Origin: an uncultured bacterium
GTDB taxonomy: Bacteria > Bacillota > Clostridia > Lachnospirales > Lachnospiraceae
Assembly (NCBI GenBank): GCA_946543095.1
Contig: CAMNLO010000104.1
Coordinates: 1 to 6,145 of the forward strand
Length of the DNA stretch: 6,145 nucleotides
Direction: 5' to 3'
Shown: in pieces, positions 1-5,688 of the stretch
Layout: each line of letters opens with the position of its first letter
Numbering within the stretch: the stretch's first letter is position 1
Translations under genes and position numbers: made by a program
Notes under the pieces: generated by a model
The model's database searches: none
Seen by the model: only the letters and a program-made list of their open reading frames with translations
Told to the model about the DNA's origin: nothing

Positions 1-852
1 GAGAAGCTTTCCGACTGGATCCGCTCCCTCCTCATTTCCGGGATCATGAGGAACCTGTCGGGCATATTCGACTCAGTCAACACACAGGCGGCCAATATCG
101 CCTCGGAGGTGGGAACGACCCCGGCGGACTTCTCCCCGGAGGTCTTCTCCATGATCCGCCAGGTTTCGGAAACCGTGATCCTGCCGATTGCCGGGGTGAT
201 CCTGACATTCATCGCCTGTGTGGAGCTGATCCAGATGGTCATCGACCATAACAATCTGGCGAGCTTCGAGACCTGGTTCTTTTTCCGCTGGGTTATCAAG
301 ACCTTCGCCGCCGTGCTTGTCATCAGCAACACCTTCCCGATTGTCATGGCTGTCTTTGAGGCAGCCCAGCAGGTCGTCCAGGGCGCATCCGGCGTCATCG
401 GTGGAGACGCGGCAATCAGCGCGGATACCCTTACCGATATCCGTACCACGCTGGACACAATGGAGGTGGGTGAGCTTTTTGGACTTTTCCTGCAGTCCAT
501 GATCATCCAGCTGGTGATGCAGGCGATCGCTATCGTGATCTTCATCATCGTCTACGGGAGGATGATCGAGATTTACCTGACCACCAGCCTGGCTCCGATC
601 CCCCTGGCCACCTTCGGCAACCGGGAACAGAGCCAGATGGGGCAGAACTACCTGCGTTCCCTTGCCGCCCTTGGCCTGCAGGGCTTCCTGATCCTCATCT
701 GTGTCGGGATCTATTCCGTACTGATCAGTCAGGCGTCTATTTCGGATGACCTGATTGCTTCACTGTGGGGCGTGGTCGGCTACTCGGTCCTGCTGTGTTT
801 CACCCTGTTCAAGACAGGTGCGCTGGCAAGGGGAATCTTAAGCGCCCGGTAA
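1..852 (+). CDS. VirB6/TrbL-like conjugal transfer membrane protein (5' partial)
   Basis: This is a polytopic inner-membrane component of the conjugative type IV secretion channel, which forms the platform near VirB3 and VirB4. The frame is open from base 1, so 283 residues are visible. The first internal ATG (base 46) is unlikely to be the start: the 15 preceding codons (EKLSDWIRSLLISGI) read as the amphipathic N-terminus normal for this family, and no good ribosome site precedes base 46. About five hydrophobic segments lie near visible residues 59-80, 92-120, 159-190, 220-243 and 250-275. Family-like landmarks are TTPADFSPEVFSMIR before the first segment, DHNNLASFETW after it, and YGRMIEIYLT, SLAPIPLATFGN and GQNYLRSLAALGLQGF between the third and fourth. 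The protein ends normally at TAA (850-852). It resembles the CD1112-type VirB6/TrbL proteins of Tn1549-like elements; this is recalled from family character, not a search. Confidence 0.88.
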   Translation, partial: EKLSDWIRSLLISGIMRNLSGIFDSVNTQAANIASEVGTTPADFSPEVFSMIRQVSETVILPIAGVILTFIACVELIQMVIDHNNLASFETWFFFRWVIKTFAAVLVISNTFPIVMAVFEAAQQVVQGASGVIGGDAAISADTLTDIRTTLDTMEVGELFGLFLQSMIIQLVMQAIAIVIFIIVYGRMIEIYLTTSLAPIPLATFGNREQSQMGQNYLRSLAALGLQGFLILICVGIYSVLISQASISDDLIASLWGVVGYSVLLCFTLFKTGALARGILSAR

Positions 853-881
853 CCGGGAATACAGAGCTGGTATGACAGCTC
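845..881 (+). repeat. Two short inverted repeats at the virB6-like stop and in the following gap
   Basis: CCCGG (845-849) and CCGGG (853-857) flank the TAA stop codon, giving a 5-bp stem with the stop as its 3-nt loop. Seven bases later GAGCTG (864-869) and CAGCTC (876-881) form a 6-bp stem with a 6-nt loop. Neither is followed by a T-run, so an intrinsic terminator is unlikely. If real, they could affect mRNA processing or translation between virB6 and prgI. Stems this short often occur by chance in GC-rich DNA. Confidence 0.3.
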
Positions 882-906
882 GTTTATCAGTCAGCAAAAA
901 CCTAAA

Positions 907-913
907 AAGGAGG
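907..913 (+). promoter_or_regulatory. Ribosome binding site of the prgI-like gene
   Basis: AAGGAGG lies 5 nt before the ATG at 919. It is a near-perfect Shine-Dalgarno sequence and fixes the start of the PrgI-family protein. Confidence 0.85.
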
Positions 914-918
914 AATCT

Positions 919-1368
919 ATGTCACTCAGCGTACAGGTCCCGAGGGACTTAAGCAAGGTCAGGGCAAGAATCATCCTCGGCCTGACCAAAAGACAGCTCA
1001 TCTGTTTCGGCGGGGCGGCGCTCTTCGGGGTGCCGTCCTTTTTCCTGCTCAGGAAGACCGGGAACAACTCCCTGGCCTGCCTGGGCATGATCCTTGTCAT
1101 GCTGCCCCTGTTCTTCATGGGCATGTATGAGAAGGACGGACAGACACCGGAAAAGATCGCGATGCAGTTCATCCGGGCCAGATTCATCCGCCCGAGGAGA
1201 CGCATCTATCAGACAGAAAACCTGTATGCCGCCCTCATGCGGCAGTCGCAGCTGGAAAAGGAGGTCAGGGCGATTGTTCAGAAAAAAGAAAAGAAATGGG
1301 GCCCCGCCCGGAAGCGGGGACGCGAACCCAGGCAGCGGAAAAACAGCCGGAAGCAAAAAGAAACGTAA
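919..1368 (+). CDS. PrgI family (VirB3-like) conjugal transfer protein
   Basis: This 149-residue protein is the small inner-membrane partner of VirB4 in Gram-positive type IV secretion systems (PrgI/VirB3 role). It starts with the typical VPRDL motif (residues 7-11). Two hydrophobic segments follow (about 27-44 and 51-69), separated by a short RKTGNN turn, and then a soluble part (TPEKIAMQFIRARFIRPRRRIYQTENLY, in two pieces around residues 76-103) of the kind seen in this family. The C-terminus from about residue 112 is strongly basic and looks disordered, rich in K and R. The position between the VirB6-like and VirB4 genes is the standard order. The start is set by the Shine-Dalgarno at 907-913. 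The virB4 frame is also open under the last part of this gene, and an A-run plus GC hairpin lies at 1282-1319. Confidence 0.9.
   Translation: MSLSVQVPRDLSKVRARIILGLTKRQLICFGGAALFGVPSFFLLRKTGNNSLACLGMILVMLPLFFMGMYEKDGQTPEKIAMQFIRARFIRPRRRIYQTENLYAALMRQSQLEKEVRAIVQKKEKKWGPARKRGREPRQRKNSRKQKET
1302..1319 (+). repeat. GC hairpin inside the prgI-like 3' end
   Basis: CCCCGC (1302-1307) pairs with GCGGGG (1314-1319) across a 6-nt loop. It sits 13 nt after the run AAAAAAG (1282-1288) in the lysine-rich tail codons. Read on the minus strand, the hairpin is followed after a short gap by a T-rich stretch, so it could also resemble a weak terminator for antisense transcripts. It lies within coding sequence and may have no function. 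Confidence 0.3.
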
Positions 1369-1396
1369 GGAGAACGGGCATCGCAGAAGAAGCCGT

Positions 1397-1402
1397 GAGG
1401 AG
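1397..1402 (+). promoter_or_regulatory. Ribosome binding site that decides the virB4 start
   Basis: GAGGAG lies 6 nt before the ATG at 1409. The virB4 frame is open far upstream, under the prgI-like gene, but no in-frame start there has a comparable site. This supports 1409 as the start. Confidence 0.75.
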
Positions 1403-1408
1403 CCCTAT

Positions 1409-3856
1409 ATGCTTCCCACAAAGCTCTCCCGCGGGGAACGGAGACGGATCCGGGAGGCTATCCGCCGTGCCGGGACGGATACCGGGAAGCCCACCACCGT
1501 CCAGCAGTCCATCCCCTTCGAGGTGATGTACCCGGACGGGACCTGCCGGGTCAGGGAAGGGTATTACAGCCGGACCGTCCGGTTCCAGGATATCAACTAC
1601 CAGCTGGCCACGGAGGACGACCAGAAAGCGATTTTCGGGGAGTGGTGCTCCTTTCTCAACTCCTTTGACAGTTCCATTTCCTTCGAGTTGACTTTTGTGA
1701 ACCGGGAAGCGGGAAATGCCGCTTCCGAAGAAATCATTAATGTCCCGGATAAGGATGACGGTTTTAACAGGATCAGGCAGGAATACGCCGGCATGCTGCG
1801 CTCCCAGGCGGAAAAGGGAAATAACGGCCTCATCAAGGCAAAATACCTTACCTTCGGCCTGAATGCGGAAACGCTGAAGCAGGCAAGGCCCAGGCTGGAG
1901 CATGTCCAGAACGACATCCTCGCCGGCTTCCGGCGCATCGGAGCATCCGCGGAGGCGTTATCGGGAAAGGAACGCCTTGCCGTCCTTCACGGGGTCTACC
2001 ACATCCGTGATCGGGAGCCTTTCCTCTTTGACTGGAAGTGGCTTCCGGCGACAGGGCTCTCCCCGAAGGACTTTATCGCCCCGCCCTCCCTGGATTTCTC
2101 GCCGGCCCGTACCTTCCTGATGGGGGAGGCCTGCTGCGCGGCCAGCTTCCTGCTGATCGCCGCCCCGGAGCTTTCCGATGAGATGCTGCGGGATTTTTTA
2201 GAGATGGAGGAAAGCCAGGTCATCTCCCTGCATATCCGCTCCGTCGACATGAACGAGGCGATCCGGCAGGTCAAGCATAAGATCACGGAGCTCGACCGTT
2301 CCAAGATCGACGAGCAGAAAAAGGCCGTGAGGGCCGGATACGATATCGACGTCCTGCCCAGTGACCTTGTGACCTTCGGACGGGACGCGAAGGAGCTTTT
2401 GCAGGAGCTTCAGGGGAGGAACGAGCGGTACTTTCTCGTGACCCTGCTGATGCTTCACACGGCAAAGACTTCGCAGGCGTTAAAGACCACCCTGCTCCGT
2501 GCCGGCTCGATCGCCCAGAGGCACAACTGCCTCCTGCGGCCGCTGACCTTCCGGCAGGAACAGGGGCTGGCCGGCTGCCTGCCTTTAGCCGACAACCCGG
2601 TCACCATCGACCGCGGCCTGACAACCAGCGCGGCGGCGATTATGGTGCCCTTTACAACCCAGGAGCTCACACAGCGGGGGAAGGAAGCCCTGTATTACGG
2701 ACTGAACGCCCTTTCCGGAAACCTGATCATGGCGGACCGGAAACTCTTAAAGAACCCGAACGGCCTGATTCTGGGCACACCAGGATCCGGTAAATCCTTC
2801 GCCGCCAAGAGGGAAATCACCAACGCCTTCCTGGTGACGGACGACGACATCATCGTGTGCGATCCTGAGTCGGAGTATGCGCCGCTTGTGGAGCGGCTTT
2901 CCGGGCAGGTGATCCACATCAGCCCTTCCAGTTCGGACTTTATCAACCCGATGGACATCAACCTCAACTACTCCGAGGACGAGAGCCCTGTGGTATTGAA
3001 GAGCGATTTCATTCTTTCCCTCTGTGAACTGATTGTCGGTGGCAAGGAAGGCCTCGGTCCCGTGGAAAAGACGGTCATCGACCGCTGTGTCCACCAGGTG
3101 TACCGAAAATACCTCGAAGACCCGGTGCCGGAAAACATCCCGCTGCTGGAGGACCTGTACAACGCCCTCCTGTCGCAGGAGGAGAAGGAAGCCCGGCATG
3201 TGGCCGCAGCCCTGGAGATCTACGTGAAGGGATCGCTCAACCTCTTCAACCACCGGACCAACGTGGATATCACCAACCGCCTGGTCTGCTATGACATCCG
3301 GGAGCTGGGAAAGCAGCTGAAAAAGCTGGGCATGCTGATCATCCAGGATGCGGTCTGGGGCCGTGTGACAGCAAACCGGGAAGCGGGAAAAACTACAAGA
3401 TACTATCAAGACGAATTCCACTTGCTGCTGAAGGAGGAGCAGACAGCTGCCTATTCCGTGGAGATCTGGAAGCGTTTCCGCAAATGGGGAGGCGTACCAA
3501 CCGGATTAACGCAGAACATCAAGGACCTTCTGGCATCCCCGGAGATCTCGAACATTTTTGAAAACAGCGATTTCATCCTGATGCTCAACCAGGCTCCCGG
3601 AGACCGGGCAATCCTGGCAAAGCAGCTTTCCATCTCGCCGCACCAGCTGTCATTCGTAACCCAGTCCGGGGAAGGCGAGGGGCTGCTCTTTTACGGAAAT
3701 GTCATCCTGCCGTTCGTGGACCGCTTCCCGAAGGACCTGGAACTCTATCGAATAATGTCGACAAAATGGATAGAGAAGTCACCGGATGCGGAAAAGGGCC
3801 CGACAGCATCAGCAAACGTAAATCCGGCAAACAGCAAAAGAGAGAAAGGGGGATAA
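1409..3856 (+). CDS. VirB4-like conjugal transfer ATPase
   Basis: This 815-residue AAA-type ATPase powers assembly and substrate transfer of the type IV secretion system at the cytosolic face of the membrane. The Walker A motif GTPGSGKS is at residues 456-463. DPESEY, typical of VirB4/TraE-type proteins, is at 485-490. The Walker B acidic pair is D668-E669 within YYQDEFHLLL, and the sensor-like TQN is at 701-703. The N-terminal half (about 30-430) fits the CagE/TrbE/VirB domain, with DINYQLA, KGNNGLIKAKYLTFG and GRNERYFLVTLLML as family-like stretches. It is full length, with no frameshift or stop. The last 30 or so residues, after LELYRIMSTK, are a low-complexity K/P/S/A tail that probably varies between relatives. 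ATG 1409 was chosen because the protein starts there in the usual basic MLPTKLSRGERRR style and has a good ribosome site. The open frame upstream (from at least 1094) gives an arginine-rich nonsense-like translation. It resembles CD1110-type VirB4 proteins. Confidence 0.95.
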   Translation: MLPTKLSRGERRRIREAIRRAGTDTGKPTTVQQSIPFEVMYPDGTCRVREGYYSRTVRFQDINYQLATEDDQKAIFGEWCSFLNSFDSSISFELTFVNREAGNAASEEIINVPDKDDGFNRIRQEYAGMLRSQAEKGNNGLIKAKYLTFGLNAETLKQARPRLEHVQNDILAGFRRIGASAEALSGKERLAVLHGVYHIRDREPFLFDWKWLPATGLSPKDFIAPPSLDFSPARTFLMGEACCAASFLLIAAPELSDEMLRDFLEMEESQVISLHIRSVDMNEAIRQVKHKITELDRSKIDEQKKAVRAGYDIDVLPSDLVTFGRDAKELLQELQGRNERYFLVTLLMLHTAKTSQALKTTLLRAGSIAQRHNCLLRPLTFRQEQGLAGCLPLADNPVTIDRGLTTSAAAIMVPFTTQELTQRGKEALYYGLNALSGNLIMADRKLLKNPNGLILGTPGSGKSFAAKREITNAFLVTDDDIIVCDPESEYAPLVERLSGQVIHISPSSSDFINPMDINLNYSEDESPVVLKSDFILSLCELIVGGKEGLGPVEKTVIDRCVHQVYRKYLEDPVPENIPLLEDLYNALLSQEEKEARHVAAALEIYVKGSLNLFNHRTNVDITNRLVCYDIRELGKQLKKLGMLIIQDAVWGRVTANREAGKTTRYYQDEFHLLLKEEQTAAYSVEIWKRFRKWGGVPTGLTQNIKDLLASPEISNIFENSDFILMLNQAPGDRAILAKQLSISPHQLSFVTQSGEGEGLLFYGNVILPFVDRFPKDLELYRIMSTKWIEKSPDAEKGPTASANVNPANSKREKGG
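1700..1716 (+). repeat. 17-bp direct repeat in virB4, copy 1
   Basis: AACCGGGAAGCGGGAAA occurs here and again at 3374-3390, in the same codon phase, encoding NREAG both times. No longer homology surrounds it by eye. Recombination between the copies would delete 1674 bp (558 codons) in frame. Confidence 0.6.
1705..1726 (+). repeat. 8-bp perfect inverted repeat in virB4
   Basis: GGAAGCGG (1705-1712) and CCGCTTCC (1719-1726) can pair across a 6-nt loop. It lies inside virB4 coding sequence, has no T-run after it, and overlaps copy 1 of the 17-bp direct repeat. The pairing is seen in the sequence; a function is not. Confidence 0.45.
3374..3390 (+). repeat. 17-bp direct repeat in virB4, copy 2
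   Basis: This is identical to 1700-1716 and in the same codon phase. It lies shortly upstream of the Walker B codons. This copy lacks the second arm that makes copy 1 a hairpin. Confidence 0.6.
3845..3852 (+). promoter_or_regulatory. G-rich ribosome binding site of the C40 peptidase gene
   Basis: AAAGGGGG lies at the very end of virB4, 7 nt before the ATG at 3860. It is a G-rich variant of the Shine-Dalgarno sequence, so this gene may be translated mainly by coupling to virB4, whose stop is only 3 nt upstream. Confidence 0.6.
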
Positions 3857-3859
3857 ACC

Positions 3860-5188
3860 ATGGCAAACCGGTTTGCCGATAAAGTAAAGACGACAGCACT
3901 GCGCAATGCCGAACGGACGGCTGCCCGTCTTTTGTCCGATGACAGGGATAATGACAGCAATATCGCTGCTGAAGCTGCCCGTGGCACCGCGGAGCTGGCT
4001 GCTCCTCAGGGGAAGCAGCATAAGGCGCAGAAGAAAAAGATAAAGAAAAAGAATGCTGACAGGGCAAGGAAGCAGATGGGAAAAGCCGTAAAGACAGCAG
4101 GAAAAGGTGGAAATGGACCTGCCGGTGCGGCCAATGCGGCATCACGTGCCGCTGCAGCGCTGAAAGACGTGGGAAGGAAGCATGCCGGAGGGATCGTCAT
4201 GATCCTGGTCGGATTCCTAATCATGATGATGGTTATCAGCGGTGTTTCATCCTGTTCTCTGTTTCTGCCGGGGGGTGATACCGTCAGTCTGACGTCCTTT
4301 GCGGCGGAGGACGAAGACATCCTTTACGTGGAGGAACAGTACCGCTCCCTGGAGGAGGATTATATTGGGCAGGTCGAGACCCTTCGGCACGACTATGAGG
4401 ATTACGACGCATTCGATATTCAGATGGACGAGGTGGGCCATGATCCGTATAAGCTTGCCGCATTCCTTACCGCCACCCACGGCGCATACCGGTGGGATGA
4501 CGGGACATTTGCCATGGTGCAGTATTTGGTGAGTCAGCAGTATGAACTCGCCATCGAGTATATCAATGGGGAGCGCGAGGATGAGGACGGGGTTGCCTGG
4601 CCATATGATACCCTGAAGATCCGCCTTACTAACCGCGGCATTGACGCGGCAATCGAGGCATATGGGATGTCGGAGGAAGAGAGTGCCCACTATGAGCTCC
4701 TTGTCCAGTCGCTGGGAAACCGTCCTGACCTTTTTGCGGGTCTGCCTTATGGGGCGTCCACAGTCCAGCCGTACCTTGACTACCAGATACGGGCAGAATA
4801 CCTGACAGACAGCCGGTTCTCCAACATGATGCGGGAGGCGACAAAGTACCTTGGCAAGGCTTATGTCTGGGGAGGCAGTACACCGGAAACAGGTTTTGAC
4901 TGCTCCGGCTTTGTCTCCTGGGTGGTCAACCACTGCGGCAACGGATGGAACGTCGGAAGGCTCACGGCAAACGGGCTGCTCGGTGTATGTACCGTCATTC
5001 CGGAGGGCGAGGCACGGCCTGGCGACCTGGTCTTCTTTCAGGGAACCTATGATACCGCAGGGGCGTCGCATGTCGCGATCTATGTTGGCGACCATATGAT
5101 CATCCACTGCGGGAACCCGGTCTCCTACGCAAACCTGCAGGACCAGTATTACAGGGAACACCTGCTGGCCTTCGGCCGGCTGAACTGA
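3860..5188 (+). CDS. Membrane-anchored NlpC/P60 (C40) peptidoglycan hydrolase of the conjugation module
   Basis: This 442-residue protein should cut peptide stems of peptidoglycan to open the wall for the conjugation channel. Residues 1-110 are a basic, low-complexity cytosolic tail with a lysine-rich patch at 52-83. One transmembrane helix follows at about 112-131, then SSCS. The positive-inside rule places the rest outside the cell. Residues about 145-310 form a family-specific middle region (DEVGHDPYKLAAFLT, RLTNRGIDAAIEAYGMSEE). The C40 domain covers about 317-442, with YVWGGSTPETGFDCSGFVSW holding the catalytic C348, then SHVAIYVGD with H404, and the third polar residue H416 in IIHCGNPVSY. 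RPGDLVFF precedes H404. It resembles CD1108-type proteins. Unlike Tn916 Orf14/CwlT, no muramidase motif is evident in the middle region. It starts 3 nt after the virB4 stop. The long antisense frame beneath it is a composition shadow. Confidence 0.92.
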   Translation: MANRFADKVKTTALRNAERTAARLLSDDRDNDSNIAAEAARGTAELAAPQGKQHKAQKKKIKKKNADRARKQMGKAVKTAGKGGNGPAGAANAASRAAAALKDVGRKHAGGIVMILVGFLIMMMVISGVSSCSLFLPGGDTVSLTSFAAEDEDILYVEEQYRSLEEDYIGQVETLRHDYEDYDAFDIQMDEVGHDPYKLAAFLTATHGAYRWDDGTFAMVQYLVSQQYELAIEYINGEREDEDGVAWPYDTLKIRLTNRGIDAAIEAYGMSEEESAHYELLVQSLGNRPDLFAGLPYGASTVQPYLDYQIRAEYLTDSRFSNMMREATKYLGKAYVWGGSTPETGFDCSGFVSWVVNHCGNGWNVGRLTANGLLGVCTVIPEGEARPGDLVFFQGTYDTAGASHVAIYVGDHMIIHCGNPVSYANLQDQYYREHLLAFGRLN

Positions 5189-5242
5189 ATGAGAAAGAAA
5201 GAGCTGCGAAGAGTGGCTGGTATAAGGAGGAAACGGAAATAA
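5189..5242 (+). other. 17-codon basic ORF filling the gap before the DUF4315-like gene
   Basis: ATG at 5189 directly follows the TGA stop of the C40 gene. The frame reads MRKKELRRVAGIRRKRK and ends at TAA (5240-5242), which overlaps the next ATG as TAATG. There is no good ribosome site of its own, so only re-initiation after the C40 stop would translate it. It could act as a translational coupling device or be chance; a gap this short is often stop-free. Confidence 0.15.
5224..5230 (+). promoter_or_regulatory. Ribosome binding site of the DUF4315-like gene (long spacing)
   Basis: AAGGAGG lies 11 nt before the ATG at 5242. The match is strong but the spacing is longer than usual, which may lower the initiation rate. 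No better-placed in-frame start is seen. Confidence 0.65.
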
Positions 5243-5688
5243 TGATCACACAGCTGGAAAAGATTGGCGATGAGCTGGCGAGGGCAAGGATGCGCCTTGC
5301 CCAGCAGGAAAAGCGGGTAAAAGACCTGGAGGAACGTTACCGCCAGGTCGAAAAGACCACGGTAAACGAGATCGTGCAGGCGGCCAATGTCACCCCCGCC
5401 CAGCTCGCCGAGATACTCGAAGCCGCAAAAAAGGGGATTCTCGGACTGGTGCCCGGTGTCGGTGATGGCGGAGGAAGTAATGAAGGCGGTCCGCCCGGTG
5501 AAGGACGAATGGAATCTGTGATGAACGAAGACATCACAACTGGGAACGGCTCTGACTCATCCCATTCAGAAAGCGAAGACTTAGCGGATGAGGACAGTCC
5601 GGAAGATGTCCTGCCGGATATCGGGGAAAACACATTCCTTTATCCGGATGATAACGGCTATTCCCTGTTCGGAAAGGAGGATGAATGA
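5242..5688 (+). CDS. DUF4315-like coiled-coil protein with long acidic C-terminal extension
   Basis: This 148-residue protein has no signal peptide or membrane segment and is probably cytosolic. Residues about 1-70 match the character of DUF4315 proteins of conjugative elements: a charged coiled coil (about 4-40; ITQLEKIGDELARARMRLAQ and on), then EIVQAANVTPAQLAEILEAA. The molecular role of the family is unknown to me. Residues 72-148 are an added glycine/serine-rich acidic tail with 22 D/E and only two K/R, ending FLYPDDNGYSLFGKEDE. DUF4315 proteins I know are usually about 70-95 residues, so this extension is unusual. The gene follows the C40 gene as in related elements, and its stop overlaps the next start (ATGA, 5685-5688), so translation is likely coupled. 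The coding start carries a strong hairpin at 5282-5302. Confidence 0.8.
   Translation: MITQLEKIGDELARARMRLAQQEKRVKDLEERYRQVEKTTVNEIVQAANVTPAQLAEILEAAKKGILGLVPGVGDGGGSNEGGPPGEGRMESVMNEDITTGNGSDSSHSESEDLADEDSPEDVLPDIGENTFLYPDDNGYSLFGKEDE
5282..5302 (+). repeat. 8-bp perfect hairpin early in the DUF4315-like gene
   Basis: GGGCAAGG (5282-5289) and CCTTGCCC (5295-5302) pair across a 5-nt loop, starting 40 nt after the A of the start codon. It encodes part of the coiled coil (ARARMRLAQ). A stable stem here could slow ribosomes or mark an mRNA processing point. No T-run follows, so it is not an intrinsic terminator. Confidence 0.45.
5673..5680 (+). promoter_or_regulatory. Ribosome binding site of the SH3 protein, inside the previous gene
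   Basis: AAAGGAGG ends 4 nt before ATG 5685 and lies within the last codons of the DUF4315-like gene. It selects ATG 5685 (SH3 frame); the nearby ATG at 5681 is too close to the site and opens a short frame with no recognisable protein. Confidence 0.75.

Noticed and set aside
853..918. Possible promoter or terminator in the largest gap
   Set aside because: No -35/-10 pair is convincing, and the small inverted repeats lack a T-run. Read-through within one operon is simpler.
872..952. 26-codon ORF starting in the gap before the prgI-like gene
   Set aside because: It lacks a ribosome site, overlaps the prgI start in another frame, and has no protein-like character.
1330..1350. GSGKT motif in the translated region upstream of virB4
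   Set aside because: It lies in the out-of-frame upstream extension. The real Walker A is at VirB4 residues 456-463.
1094..1408. Extended N-terminus for VirB4 from ATG 1094 (105 extra residues)
   Set aside because: It overlaps most of the prgI-like gene in another frame, reads as arginine/serine-rich shadow translation, and ATG 1409 has a good ribosome site and a family-like N-terminus.
1265..1903. 212-codon open frame on the minus strand
   Set aside because: It is antisense to the prgI end and virB4 start, with no domain and no ribosome site.
2881..2897. 6-bp inverted repeat in virB4 (GCCGCT / AGCGGC)
   Set aside because: Stems of this size are common by chance in GC-rich coding sequence.
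2747..3421. 224-codon open frame on the minus strand
   Set aside because: It lies antisense to the most conserved ATPase region of virB4; its V/H/D-rich sequence is typical of a shadow frame.
4247..5161. 304-codon open frame on the minus strand
   Set aside because: It lies fully antisense to the C40 gene, has no recognisable domain or ribosome site, and its openness follows from GC-rich codon use on the real strand.
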